64,000 bases of DNA from Takifugu bimaculatus (GCA_004026145.2 CP034989.1:3615208-3679207), one strand, 5' to 3'; shown: positions 23,906 to 37,513, numbered from the stretch's first letter. Translations and numbers: made by a program. Notes: generated by a model from the sequence alone, not told the origin.

Positions 23906-24033
23906 CTGGTAGGTGTCCCACAGTCTGATTGTGCAGCGTAGTGGTAACTCCCTCATCAAGAGGTTGTTCATCCAGCGGAAGGCAAACTGGAGGTACTCCA
24001 CCTCGTAGTGCTGCATGTGGCGGTGGACCGTCT
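23906..24033 (-). CDS. tbc1d22a: tbc1d22a exon: VHRHMQHYEVEYLQFAFRW...RLWDTYQ
   Basis: 128-bp exon starting with the last two bases of a split Glu codon and ending in phase 0. It reads ETVHRHMQHYEVEYLQFAFR, then WMNNLLMRELPLRCTIRLWD and TYQ. The WMNNLLMRE-L-RLWD segment is the C-terminal helix bundle of the TBC domain (the usual F-x-R-W...W-D pattern). The acceptor is gacag|AG. The donor is CAG|gtacac, and this runs at once into a CA repeat (23851-23897 on the + strand as TG), with only eight non-repeat bases between. Confidence 0.94.
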
Positions 24034-27000
24034 CTGTCAAAACAACAATCATGGCCTTAAAAACACGTCTCACACACACACGTCACACACACACTCATGT
24101 GGCCGTTTCCAATTCGACCGCCGAATAACAACCGTGTCAGGAAGGATGGCGTTCCCGGACTCATCCGTCCCTGGTAATAACCGCTGCCCCGACGGTCCCA
24201 CCCGCCACCTCTTCCCCATTATAGACATGTAATTACAGAGCTATCACCGCCACGGCGGCGGGGGATGGGAGTGGATTCACGTCAGAGGGGGGGTGACGCA
24301 GCAGCCATGTGACGCAGGAGGCCTTTTTAAAAAGCACGTTGATGTTTTTGCTTCTCATAATGGCGAAGTGATGCACATCTCTTACGTCAGTAACGCGCCG
24401 TTATAAAGGCTGCGGGTTTAGCGGTTAGCTTTAGCAATAACACGTGGCGCTCGTTCAGGCTTCCCCACCTCAGAATATGAACGTGGCCTTTGGAAAAGAA
24501 GTCAAACACTCGTCGACAAGTGGTTTTAAAAGTTGGTGGGAGACAGAAAGCTAACGGGAATCGGGCTAACGACGCATCCGAAGGTGTCCCGGGATTGTTG
24601 TGTGGGAACAGATGCGTTCCCTGCCCTCACACGCGCACGGCTCGGTCCCATCACGGCGCGGGGTCAGAGGTCGTCAGCAGAGACGAGCACGTGCGTCAGC
24701 CAAGAATCCACTTCCTGTCGGGCCGGGACACAAAGGGCGTCTTCCATTATCATCGCCGCTCATGATAAATATTTGTTTTATGCTTCTTTACAGAACAAAA
24801 GATTAAAAATACCACTCGGTATTCAGCGAGGCATTATTTCACAGCCATCAAACCCGGCTGGCAGTTCTTCTCCCTCGCACAATTGTGCACACATCCCATA
24901 ATAGAGCTGTAATTAAAGAGCTGTCAGAGAATCTTTGAAAAAAGGCAGTTAGGAGGGAACTATAGCATCCTTTCCCCTCTCTGTCTGCTCTTAATCAGAG
25001 CCAACTGACACGACGTGCGCGCCCCCAGAATGCAGCTTTAATAAAACGAGACGTTAAACAAAGTATCCGCAGCGCATTAATAATCTCCACGCGCGGCGGA
25101 CACGTGAACGCGCCGCTCTAACGTGCATATTTACCAATTATGCCGCACGAGCGGGCCGTGAAGTAAACACAAAGCGAGTATTTCACACTCCGCAGTTTAA
25201 TTATCACATGCGGCTGCAGAAGCATAAAAAAAGAGCTCGTTAGGAGCTCAGGCCTGATGCTGACAGGCTAACGGAGCTAACCGGGCTAGCAGCGAGGCAG
25301 AGTTCAACAACTCCAGCCTGGTAAGTTGCACTAATGAACATCAGAGGGTGGAGGAGGGAGAGCGTGGAGAGGCTGAAGGGGCCGGTTGTTGGGGGGGGGG
25401 GGGTGCCCTCAGCGGGCACAAAAGGGACAAAAGGAAGCCAAGGAATTGACAGATGAGGCTTGGCGCACTTTTTCCCCACTGGTTAAAAATTAGGAAAGCC
25501 GCTCGTGACTTGTGTGGGGTTGGAGGGAGGTCAGAGGTCGCGCGGCGAGCGGCGAGCGGCTCCAAGGATCCTGCTGACAGGATGTGTTCTTCCCGGATTC
25601 CGCCTCTCCTTGGGATGAAACGTAATTACCGTTACGCCCTTTTTTCTGCTCGACTGCTGACTTCTGGTTTCCTCCGTCTTCCACTCGAACTCGAATCAAA
25701 GATCTTTGATTTTAAAGCGTCGCCGCAGCTTCATCGCGCACGCCTCGACTAAATGTGCTCATCCCGGTGGAATCTTCCCACTTTTAATTTAGGAAGCTGG
25801 ACTGATGAGATGTGTTCTGTAACATGAGAACAGACTTCTTCTCTTCTTGTCCTATTGTTTTTTTCTTTCGAATTTATAGATTTTCCTCCAAATAAGCAAA
25901 ACAAAAGGGAGAAAAAACTTTTTTATGCCAATGGAAGGATGCCAAGAACCAGCAGGTGTGTGTTTTACTGCCAGCGTTTAAAAAGCATCTCTCCTGAATG
26001 ACTGCAACAACAGTGTCTCCAGAACGTGCGCAGACGACGGGACGGACATAAAAACACTGCTGTGCCGACATTTCTGTTGCGTCTTTCCATATTTTACATT
26101 TAATGGCTGCTGTGCACCGACAGATAATGCAAAACCTGCATTTTGAAGAGAAAATACTCCACATATCAGGTAAAGCGGCACGAGAGGAAACCGTTAAATA
26201 AAATAAAGCACAGGCAGAATATGCGCGAGGTGCTAGGAGAATATGAATTAGCGTCGGCGTCGCCGTGTGCTGTCAGCTTGTCCTTTCATCTACATACAAA
26301 AATTCATCTTAGGCCAATTTGCATGTTGATTAACTGGCGCTAATGTACTTGTCTGCAGTACAAACACACATCCAGAGATAAGGGAGACAGAGACATCGCA
26401 GGAACATCACAACAAACTGGCGTTTCTTCAGAGAACTTAGCCAGGCGAGGCTAATGAGAAGCTGTATGCCTCATTACAAGGAGGGCTGTTCCATAAAGAG
26501 GAGAAGGGCCACTCGGCGAAGCAAAATCAAAGTGAATCCTACGGGTTTGATTTTTTTAAAGCATCTTGGAAAAGCAAAAGGTTGTAATTCGTGAAAGTCT
26601 TGCGTTAGTTACTCTGATTCCCTCTTTGCTTTCACATGATGAACTCTTCATTGTGAAGGAGGGGCCCCCACCAACGCTTGGTGGAGAGAAGGTGACAGAA
26701 AAGGTGCTGTGTGACACCAGATCCTCTGCCGAGCCCCGACTGGGCCGGAGCTGCCGACAATAATGCAATAAAAAAGTGAGCGGAGGCAGAAAACCAGGCG
26801 ACTCTGCTCCATCCCGCAATCCACGATTCCCCCATTGTCTTAACGAGCTACATGTCTTTACTCATGTCCTTGGATGCTCTTTCATTCACCCGGAGATTAT
26901 TCTAATGAACAATAAGACATTTGTTAACCAGCAACAGGTTTTTATCTCCTCATCTCACCTGAACGAGCAGCGAGATGAAGCAGCGAGGCTGCAGATTAAT

Positions 27001-28259
27001 GAGAGCGTCCGCTCGTCCTAATAGCATTAAGTCCAGGATTAATGAAAAAGAAAGGAGTTGCCAAACAGGCGCGACAATGCGCCTCCCCCAGGTTAACGTG
27101 TCATCTGATAAGCTGTGATAGGTAATTCTAGAAGAGATGATGAGAGGAAATAAAAGAGATGCACCGTCAAGGGCAAAATACGATCCTGCAGCATGAGATA
27201 AATGCAATCTGCTGTCACATTAGAGTGGCTAATGTCAAGCTCGAGACAGGAAAGGGCTCTGCCCCCCAACTGGGATGGCAGCGCTACGCTCGCGTGGTGA
27301 AGGATGAAGCAGGAATGTCGCACTGTTACCTATAGAAAATCACATCTCCCCGGCACTTTAATCGTGGAGACAGGAACACCTGCCTGTGCTTTACTAGTTT
27401 ACTTCCCACCCACCATCCACCCACTGCAAGCGTAGCAGGCGAGTTCCTGCGCCTGCCTGGCAGAGCAGATGACAGGATAGTCTGACAGCAACAAGGTCAG
27501 CCTGGAACATGACCACAGCGAAAAGGCAGACTTTGATAAGAGGTGTTGGGCACAATGCAGCCGGAGCTACGACAAATCATAGGGGTTCTCAAATGCGAGG
27601 CCAGTTTGGATGTGGGGGTGTAAATCTGGCACGCAAACATCAGCCAGGCCTCTGTGAGCTCCAGGAAGAGCTCATCTGCCTGACAGTTAATCAGAAGCAA
27701 CATTAGCAAGACATAATGGAAGTGCTGTGTGATTACAAACCCAACAATAAAAGATTCAAGCTGCGGAAACAAAAGCTGCTTCGGTGATTACCTGCTCCGA
27801 ACCCCGGCGAGGCACGCGAGTGAATAATTAAAGCGGGGAGAAGTCGCTGTTAACCGGACGGGAACGTGCGATCTTCCGCTGTAAGGAAAGCAAGTGGCTA
27901 GCAGCAAGGTAAGGAGAACAGAAGGATGAGCCTTTGCAGGAGATGTGATGTTTTCTTCACAGATGATGGATGGCGTCACCCGTCTCCGTCCCTCTGCCAT
28001 TAATCCCGATCATTTTCCTGACCCAGCGACTGCTGCGTCTCTATTAATCACACAGGTACAGCGAGCAGCTCTCCTCCACCTGAGCTGAAGATCACTGCGT
28101 TTGCTGATGGGACGGAGGATTGGGAGGGACAGATGACGCGGAGGCCCCACCAATACCAGCCCGCGAGATTTTAAAAAAGGTGAATGAAGTTAGCCTGGCC
28201 GCCCTTCCAGCCTCACGTGTGCACGTGTTCATAGCTGGGGGGTTAAATCGATGACTTAC
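24034..28259 (-). other. Intron of tbc1d22a (4.2 kb)
   Basis: Between the VSRID and ETVHRH exons. Short CA-rich pieces at 24070-24097 and a G run at 25390-25403 are the only repeats of note. A/T-rich unique sequence occupies 25.7-27.3 kb. No nested gene was recognised. Confidence 0.7.
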
Positions 28260-28335
28260 CATCAATCCTGCTGACCAGCTCCTCCAGAGCCTTCACCTTC
28301 TTCTGGATACCAGGCTGAGCAAACGTATAGTTGTC
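28260..28335 (-). CDS. tbc1d22a: tbc1d22a exon: DNYTFAQPGIQKKVKALEELVSRID
   Basis: 76-bp exon, 25 codons plus one base. It reads DNYTFAQPGIQKKVKALEEL then VSRID, identical in layout to the human gene, where it follows SKLLDGIQ. The acceptor is ctcttcag|GA and the donor GATG|gtaagt. The trailing G is completed by AG in the next exon to make Glu. Confidence 0.93.
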
Positions 28336-31300
28336 CTGAAGAGAAAAGGTCAGATGAAGTCAGCAAGCTCCCAACGTCTGATGTGAAACAAAGAAACTCA
28401 TCTCAGCTACTGACTTCAAATCCAAAATGCTAGAAAAAGTATATTAGGAGGAGGCAACTCGAAGCCATTTGGCCCCAGAGTCAGTACTCGGAGGGTTTAT
28501 TCTGGCCAAGGTGCATTCCACATAAATCCTTTTAAAAACGCCAGAATGGAAATTCCGAGCTCACAGCCGATGTTGAAGCTCCAGAGAAGAACGTACAAGT
28601 CGCTTTGCAGTCAAATAAATATTTGAGTTCGTCTCATCACCTCATATTCTTGAGCGATATTTGACTAAATAAGTGAAACTCAGCACTTATCGGGGCCGAG
28701 AAGAGAAAAGTGCTTGAATGGAACACAACAGGAGCGGGCAGCAGAGAGGGGCGGGCAGGCAGAAAGGCATCCGAGTGAGGGCGGCAGATAAGCGCTCTCC
28801 TCGTGCACGCACGCTAAAGCGCGCACGCTAAAGCGCGCACGCTAAAGCGCGGAGGATTAGGTTTCCTTCAGGGGTCATTTCAGCGTTATGAAGAGCTGAG
28901 GTGGCAAAAGTTTCCCCCAGATGGGTAGAGGACAAAGAGGAGGGAGACAAACCACGGAGGTGTGTGTCCCCTTGGGTGCCATCAGTTACCGTGGAAACGC
29001 TTCCTTTCACCCTAACTGGAGCCATTAATATTATTATTATGAGTCCAGCTCTCAGGTTTAATCATCAATTCAAGAACCCATCAGACTGGACGCAAGAGCA
29101 TCACGAGTACGTCGTAGCAGGAGACGCCGACACAACGCGACCCCTCTGACCTCACGCGGCCGAGGTCAGCGATGTTATTCAATCACATGACATCCACGTT
29201 TGTGCGGGAGTTCGACGGCTGAAACGGCGAGACCGCCTCCCTGCTGGCCGCAGGGGAGAGGCAGGGACTTGACCTTGGGTGCGCGCTAGACGTTAGCGCC
29301 GCGATGCGGCGGCAACCTGAGCGTCCCGTCCACAGGCAGCGGGGACGCCGATGCACGGATGCTTCCGTGCGTCCTGTAGCGCCGCGTGTCATCCATACGT
29401 ACAGCGGACGGCTCCACACCCCTACGTTAATCTTTCCTCTCCATCTCTTTGACAGTCATCCTCACTTCCCGCCCTTCCATCATTTCTACTGTTTTCTCGT
29501 TGACCCCCGTTAAGTCTCCTACTTCTGTCCTCCCTATTTTGACTCCCCTCCCACCTTGCTTCCCATTTCCATGCCTATTTTTGTCGGGCGGGTGGTGTTA
29601 ATGAGGCTATACTGCCATTATATCCCCTCTGCTTTGTTTTGCTCCCTGTTGTTTCACTTTGTTCCATGTCGCTGTATTTCATTCGGCGGCTGCTTGTTGT
29701 TTAAATAGATTTCTTTAGAGGAGCGTTCGGGGTAAGGAAGGGGAGGATAATTACAATTTCTCTCTTTCCCTGTATTTTCTATTTGTTTTACACTTTTTAA
29801 CCGTAGTTCTGCCTTGTTTTCCAGTTCCTCCCTCCTTTTGCCTCTTGCTCTTCAGCTCATTTCCTGCCTTTGTCAAATCCAATATGCTGGATCTTTGATC
29901 GGCTGAGGCAACGGGAGGAAATCAACACTCACTTCTTCATTATTCATACATTCTCCTCCTCTCTTGCCATCTGGGCATCCACTGCGTCTGACCCGGCGAG
30001 CGAGAGCAGCTTCCTCGCCCCGCCCGAGTGTACCGACGGACACGGGCCGCGCGAACGCCCCCCCCCGCCCCTTCCCGACAGCTGAATCAATAGCGTCGCT
30101 TCACCTCGCGGTCCATTATATTACCGACAACAATGGCTTCACACCGGGGTAAAATTGCCTCCCTTTGTGTCACAGAATGTCCATCAGCAAGGTGGACAGG
30201 CCCGACACAACGGCGCTTTGGTGGTCCGTGTGAGAGACATGAGGACAGAGAGGTGAGAGGGAGAGATGACAGGTCGCGATAAAGGGGGGGGGGGGACTGA
30301 AGGACGGACGGGACGATCTGTCATTCTTGGGAACGTGAATGTGTGGACGGGGGGGCGATTGTGGGAGACGGATGAGGCGGAGCGATAAGACGCGCACAGC
30401 GGCGCCGAGCCGGTTCAGTCCTGCGGAGACGGTTCTGCTGCTTCCTCTGCGCTGGTGTGGACACTTCAGAGATTACTGGGGGGGGGGGATTAAACAACAT
30501 AAGCCAGGCAGGCTAATATTTTCACAGCTTGTTCTCTGATCTAAACGCCGCTCCGACAAAAGCTGATGAGGATTCTTTTCTAGGAAGAAGCCAAATTACA
30601 ACAAAGTGTGATTAACAGAGATATTTAACGTGTTCCTCCTGATTAAGGCTGACTGCGACGGACCATGTGCGGGGTGAACGAGGTGCTTGAACCCCCCTGC
30701 GTAAAGACTGCTGGAGAATTATAATATGGTCACGTCCCAAGGCAACAATTTTCATTTTTCAAACTTGGGTCCCGTTCTGGAAAAACGCATTAAGGACCCT
30801 GGCTGTAAAACGCATATCTGCAAAATTAACATAAAAGAGAGGTTTTCATCTGCTGGATGGAAAACTGAGAGCCCTCAAGGGTGTGCTGACAGAATAATGG
30901 ACCTTTTAAACTTTTCAAATTCTTTTCCCTCCTCTGAATGTGGCAGGTGAGACGGCCTTCGTCTCCACGACGATAACACAGTCTGTTTACACCTGTAAGA
31001 TGTGACTAAGCTTCAGACTGCGCGCGTTTGTCTTCCTCTTTCCTCTTTCCATTTGTAAAAAAAGAACGGCTCCTAAACTGGTCTTCTGCGGCGCATAATC
31101 ACATATTTTAAAGCTGGAGTAATTCATCTGGGCACGTCTGCGGCAGATTTCTGAGTCGAACAGGAGGATGATTGCACGGGTTCAGCTGCACTCTGATGGA
31201 TGAAAATGATACTCCCAGACTCACACAAGTGTTCAAGATTAGATCCTCGGCTTTTCCAGACAGACAGCGGCTGGAAAAAGCCGAGCAGGAATCGTGGAGT

Positions 31301-33661
31301 CCGTGATTCTCATCAGGAGAGCTCTCTGGTTCCACCACGGCAGCGGAAAAACTGAGATCCCTTTATTAGCCAAGTGGTTACTGCTTCGCTGGGGTTATTA
31401 ACTGGGAGATTAAATGAAAATACACATTTTCAATATGTTAAATTTATAAAAGTATAGCAATGCGGTTTGTAAATATAAAAAACTAGTGTTTGGACTGGCT
31501 CTGCAGTATATTATGCAGGTTTAAAGAGCTCAAACTCTACTTGGAGGTCATTTGGCCTGATTCTAATGGCAGATAATGCTGAGTGGGAGCTGAGTATTCA
31601 TAGAAATGTCCACATCAACATCATATCAACAGGCAGACGCGATATTTCTGCTCAGCTGGGCAAAAGACTGTTTGGTTTTAATGAGTTCAATTAGCAAAGC
31701 TGGTTTCTCTTCTAGGCTACTTGGCTGCTGGCGATGGTGAAACGTGCGCCGCGTAGTTTTGTCCAAGCAGTTGCACCAGCTTTTTAACCAAGGTATGGGG
31801 CCAGGGGACGGGGCCTCGCTCTGCTACGCAACCTGGGATCATCTCTCCTCACTTTCTTTAATTCCAGTTTGCCCCATGTTGCCCATTACAGCAGCAGCAG
31901 CCACAGGGAGAAGCTGCAAGTGTCAAGTGAAAGTGAAAATATAAAGCGCAGTGGCAGTCAAATATTAAAATTATAGCCAAAGGCCTATTAACTGCATTAA
32001 ATTAAACAATTAGAAAAAAACAACTGTGGCGCATAGATGAATACAGCTAAAGCTGCCTTTAAGTGCTTAGAGCCCTCTTAAAACATCATAATTATGACTC
32101 GGCTCTGTGTTGTGAGTGTAATCAAGCCGCTTTAAATATTTTACACAAACTGCCCCACAACAAAGTGGAGGCGGATCTGGAGGAAACGCTGACTTTATAA
32201 GGTGCTTAAAAGGCAATGTGCAAATGTAATTGCTCCAAGAGACTCTTTGTGACCTGTGGACCCCCACATTCAGGCCCGCAGTTAAGTGAAATGGTACATG
32301 TGGATGTGAGACGGGTTTGAGGAGAGGTCAGAGCCGGGATCACCAACTAATTACAGTGCAGAGGCACTCAGCCTCTGTCAGGTTGTTTAGAAAGCATTAG
32401 GGGGGGGAAACGCGGGCTTCCCTGGTGCACTGCACATAATTAGTTTGGAGCCAAGGTCACAAATACACACAAGTGTGGGGACAAGCAACCTCCACAAACA
32501 GAGGGAAGAACACACAGACACACACTCGCACCGTCTTGCTCTCTCAGGGGCAACAAGGCACAGCGTCTATTAATTTCCTAAATGAATAGCCTAACCAATT
32601 GATAGTTATTTATGGATGTTCCCATCTTATGCACAACACGTGCTCCTTACCGTTAATTAAACTTTAGTGAAGTACTTGGTCATATAATGAGTTATGCATC
32701 ATGAAAAGGCTATATTTTGAATGTAGAATTGCTAATTAGCACACATCTATTAAAGACCTTTTATCGTTGCTGATCTCTACAAGATCCCAAATATTTCTTT
32801 TTGCCACTAAACCTCACATTCATATGGCGAAAGTGACATTGTGCATAATTAATTCATTTATTGTAATCCACAGCTAGATGCTACTTAACTCAAGTGCTCC
32901 TTAAGCTTAGAACCATCGACCCAACGAGGCAGACCAGACGGATGCTAATGAGCTGCGCTAAAACACACTTTGCGTCGACACAAAGAAAATTCAGGGCTTT
33001 AATAAGCTTCTGTTGTTACCACTAAGCAAACTGTACTTTCCATTTCCTGATACAAAAACAAAAAAAATGCCCTGAATATATCCAATAATCCGGTTCAGAG
33101 TCCAGTAGCCAGATACTATTGGATAGCAGCACCGCTGAGAGCGAATCCAGCAGCACTGCAGGCAGGCACGTTTAGAACTGACAGATGGATGCAAAATGAT
33201 TTGTGAGCGCGAGGTGGATAAAGAGGCCTGTTGGGCAAAAGGGCTCTGGAAAGGAAATATTGGAGCAAAATGAAGTTTGCTGTTGCCGGTCTGTATGCAA
33301 GTAACTGCTCTCCAGACCCTCTTCCGGCTTTAGAATATGCAAGACAATCATTTTATTGTTTTCCTGAAGCCCACGCAGAGAAGCTGCTTTGTATGTCCCG
33401 CTCATGCTGCCAGGGGGGCTCCGCGGGCCGTCCAGACGCCAGAACGCCGTCCTGCTTTTTAAATGCTTTAGATTGACAGCATTAGCGCGGATGAGAAGCC
33501 GATAAAAACCCTGCTTTCACAACTTATTTTTAGCTGCCCTCTGGTGTGTCCGGCTTTCTTTGCGCCGTCAGAAGTTCATGAAAGAAGTGGCTCTATAGTT
33601 TTAAACCACTGAGGCCCGCGCCTGCAGTCTCTTCGGGATAAAACCTAAAGTGTCATCTTAC
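28336..33661 (-). other. Intron of tbc1d22a (5.3 kb)
   Basis: Between the LLDGIQ and DNYTFAQ exons. It contains the 14-bp triplicate at 28809-28850 and G runs near 30285 and 30480. The 32560-32900 stretch is A/T-rich with several TAATTA-type words. No coding sequence was recognised. Confidence 0.7.
28809..28850. repeat. 14-bp tandem repeat, three perfect copies
   Basis: Three identical head-to-tail copies of GCACGCTAAAGCGC. Confidence 0.95.
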
Positions 33662-33768
33662 CTGGATGCCATCCAGCAGTTTGCTCATGCACCAGAAGCT
33701 GTCAGCCTCAATGTTCCTCAGAGCCTCTTCCTGGAGACTGGACACGTCAAAGTTTTCCACCTCCTCCT
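33662..33768 (-). CDS. tbc1d22a: tbc1d22a exon: EEEVENFDV...IEADSFWCMSKLLDGIQ
   Basis: 107-bp exon that begins with the last two bases of a split Glu codon and ends in phase 0. It starts EEEVENFDVSSLQEEALRN and ends with the family signature IEADSFWCMSKLLDGIQ. The acceptor is cctccag|AG and the donor CAG|gtaaga. The acidic EEEVENFDV stretch is the variable loop that differs between A and B paralogues; the W-C-M-S-K-L-L core is invariant in the sequences I know. Confidence 0.93.
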
Positions 33769-36700
33769 CTGGAGGAGACAAAAGAGAGCGGAGAGAGCTG
33801 GTGAGGAATGAGCGCTGCGGAGACGGCGGGGCAGGTGAGAGAAAATTGGAGGTAAAGGGAATTGGAAGGAGACAGAGAGATTTATTGTCTACAGACGGAG
33901 CAGGGAGCTCCATCATGAAGTGAGCATTTGGGCTGGGGAATAAAGTGTGTAGATGGAGAAAGAAGACAAATCTAAGAGGGCGGGGTGAAGGTAGACGTTA
34001 TTAAAGAGATGTACGAGAAGGAATTAAGAGGCCCACAAATCACAAAAGGGAGAGAACAAAGGTTAAAAGAATGGAAACTCTTCAGCCCCTGAACAGGTGA
34101 GGAGAGAACATCTGAAACCTTACACAGATCACAGGCTGGTTGGAAAAAAGCTTTTATTTCATCTGTAATTGTTTCACGTTAAAGGGAGAGAAGGTGGAGA
34201 TGGCACTCAGACTATATGAGACCTCAAGTGCTCACATGACAACTACCTGCTAAAGCAGGAGCTATAATGTCGCTCAGAGGAGAAGCGCTGCATTTACACC
34301 CTCCTTTATCATCTCTGATAATGGCTTTTTATACTCGGTCGGCTTTGTTTTACTTTCTATTTGGCTGGTTTTGATTGTAATGTTGTTCAAAGAAACCAAA
34401 CACTGGATAAACAGACTGTTACAATAGCTCTGTATATTCCCCTCATGTGACACCAGAGAGCACAAAAGAAACAATTCCAAAAGCAGCAAACACATTCAGA
34501 TCCCCGTTATCTCCGGCTGATGACTCCAATGATGGGTGTCATCAGATGTCGTTAGCAGCAGCCGCCTGTGATGGACCGCGGGAGCTGTGACGAGCCACCG
34601 ACAGCGAGGGGAGAGGAGCTGGGACTGATGAACGATAATCCAGAGGAGAAAATGGAGAGAGGTGGATGAGGAGAGGACAGAACGGGGCGTCGGGAAAATA
34701 ACGCTACCGACGCACAGGCTTCGTATCCTTGGCAACCCCAGTGGAATTTTGTCAAGGAGAAAGGACGAGCCTCAGAAAGAGCAGGATTTGACTGGGTGCC
34801 AGGACGCCATTAACGACCAGGCCGCATGAATGCGGCGTGCGTTTGCCATTCAGGGGCTCCCATCATCGCCTTGTGTTCTTGAAGTTCTAGTTTCTCCTTC
34901 CTGCCTCCGAGACCCCCTCTCTTCCGTGTCTCCAGGCAGATCACAGCGCACCGTCGGCACGGCAATGTTTGTTCACATGGTGACCAGATTTTGTACTTAT
35001 TATAATTCAACATCAGAAGGGTTCAAAGCAAAAACGCAAACCTCAACACGGCCCCCCGAGCGGCACGGCAGGATTATCATTACAGATATAGACATAATAT
35101 CAGAGGGGGGGGGGGGGGTTGCCATCATCCTCAAATATTATGACTTAGCAAGAGCTCATGGGATGAGAGATGACAATATTTGTCCTCAGAGAGTATAGAC
35201 CCGAATCAATCGCAATCATCTGAAGGCAGATGCGTCGCTGGAGCAGCTGTTATAACAGTGCCCAGACAAAAGAGGCTACTGTCGGACTAATCTGTATTCA
35301 GTTTTGGATATCTGTTGTGCATCTGAGTGTCGTATCGGAGTGGAGCAGAAGACAATGACAAGGCATGAATACGACCGCCGCCGTGGGACGTGGCACCTGT
35401 GCTGGATGTGGAGGAGAAAAGATGAATTGTAAACATCCCAAATGAAAAGAGAATGTCATTCTTCAGCTACACTGAGTTCTATTTGCTAGGAAACCTCTGT
35501 GGCACTTTTATAAAAAAGCTGGGAATGAGGCTAAGATTAGAGGGACACCGGCTGGATCATTGGGCAAGAGCGCCCCTTGTGGCTGCCGGCAGAACTGACG
35601 CGAACATCCAGAGCTGCACGGATGAATGCGCAGAAACGGCTTCAGGTCATTAATCATTTTCATAGTTAGGTTGTGTAGAGAATTCATCCTCCTGGAACCA
35701 TAAGAGAATCAAGGTAGCGGGGTTATTTAGCAATTCAGATCGGGATTTTATTTTTTTTCCTGAACAACTGAAATACTAATACATAAAAACAAATATAAAA
35801 GTGATCCGTGAAACCCAGATCGCTAACCAACGACGGACTGGATCGACGTGCCTGTGGGCAGTGGTCATTAAATCTTCCTACTGGATCTCCTCCCAGACAA
35901 AATGAGGGCATAAGAGGTTCAATTTCTTCATCATCCAGGAACCGGGGACACACTGAACCACCCTAGGGTCTGACAATGGACCCAAAAAGTTCCTCCTGCT
36001 GCCCAGCAGCAGTCTGAGTACCTCTGGATAGGCCCTGCACCTCTAGGCAACCCCCCAAGGACACGCCTTCTCAGACTATCACTGAACTACAGCCAAGCAA
36101 GGATGTTCCAGGCAGCAGGGTGAGTGTCCAGTGGTGTCTGCAGACTCCCCCAGGTCCGTCACGTGTGCTCGGCATGAGCCTTCTCACATCTGTGAAGTAA
36201 ACAAGTTCTCTCACACCAACCAGTCTCACCTCGGCACGCGTGTGTCATGCTGGCAAAGGTGCACTAACTTCTATCAACTGCAGGTCCTGCTCTTGTGGTG
36301 TCACTGGTAGGAGGAGCTCCAGAAGACTCAACACTGGCCAAGAATCAGCAGAAAGTGGGAGGCAACATGGCCCCTTAATAAAGGCTGCTTGGCTAATTGC
36401 CTCTTTTCCACCATTTGCACAATCATCAACATGACAAGTTGATCCCAGAAGTGTGACTGACTGAGTTCCAGTAATACCAGTGACAGAAATGTTTTCCTTT
36501 TATTTCGCATGCAAGCACGATCAAGGTTCCCTGAATGCACCACCGAGGCCTATATCAGTTACTCTGACCGCACCAGACTGAGAGAGTAGCCCATAATACG
36601 CGCCTGGGGCATGTTCTGTGTCCCGGTGCAAATCTTTTACAAAGCAGAACCTTTGGAATTTGTGTCTCGGGGGTTGACGGCCTTCACGTGACAGAAGGAG

Positions 36701-37486
36701 AGTCTCGGCGGCTTCAGTTCTGTAAGGCGGCCCAAATAAAACCCAAACCTGGTCTCCAGCTTCCCCATCCGCCTCTTCCTTCCTTCCTGTCAGAGTGCCC
36801 TGGCCCCAGGGTTTACTTCCTGTTTGTCCTGGCACAGGGGGCGACACATCCACGGAGACCAACTTGGTCACTGCCAGCTGCTCACAGCTGGCATTCCGAG
36901 CTGGGTTCGACCCCAGAGGCCGAGCCAGGCTGGAGATATACACAAGCATGTGCACACACACGGATGCACACACTCGTGGCATGGCTGCCATCTGTCTTGT
37001 ACTATGGGCCACGAGATAATACGATGCAGGATGATAAATGAGCTAGTTTAGCCTGATGTAAGTAAGCGCGTAGGCGTGTTCTGCTCAAACGTGTAAAAAT
37101 GTTTAAAAAACAGTGTTTCCCCCACTGCAGCACATTAGTGTGATAACACAGTTGTTAATGAGAGCGGGATATTTTCATGGGAAGTGGCGTTCCAACTGCT
37201 GGATAATTAAGAACCGCAAAAGTCTGGCAAACCCGGCGCCACCGACGGATCTGAAGTGCACGCGCGACCGTCGGAGGGGGCGCGTTGAGGAGAGAGTGAC
37301 GGCTGCGTGCGAAACGAGACGTGATGTTGTGAAAATACACAGCTGCGAGTGAAATAAAGCGAGAGCTGGAGTGTGTCGGTGTGAGAGAGACCGAGAAACA
37401 GGTGTGAGTGGAGGTGAAAATAGCAATAATCGCTATTGTTCTCATCAGAGTTCAAAACGAAAGAAACCAGGCTCATTCTAAGCATG

Positions 37487-37513
37487 CACACACACACACA
37501 CACACACACACAC
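37487..37513. repeat. (CA)n microsatellite
   Basis: 27 bases of uninterrupted CA. Confidence 0.95.

Noticed and set aside
36895..36930. GGGTTCGACCCC, resembling a tRNA B box
   Set aside because: No matching A box, acceptor stem or cloverleaf could be drawn around it; probably chance or a trace of an old tRNA-derived SINE.
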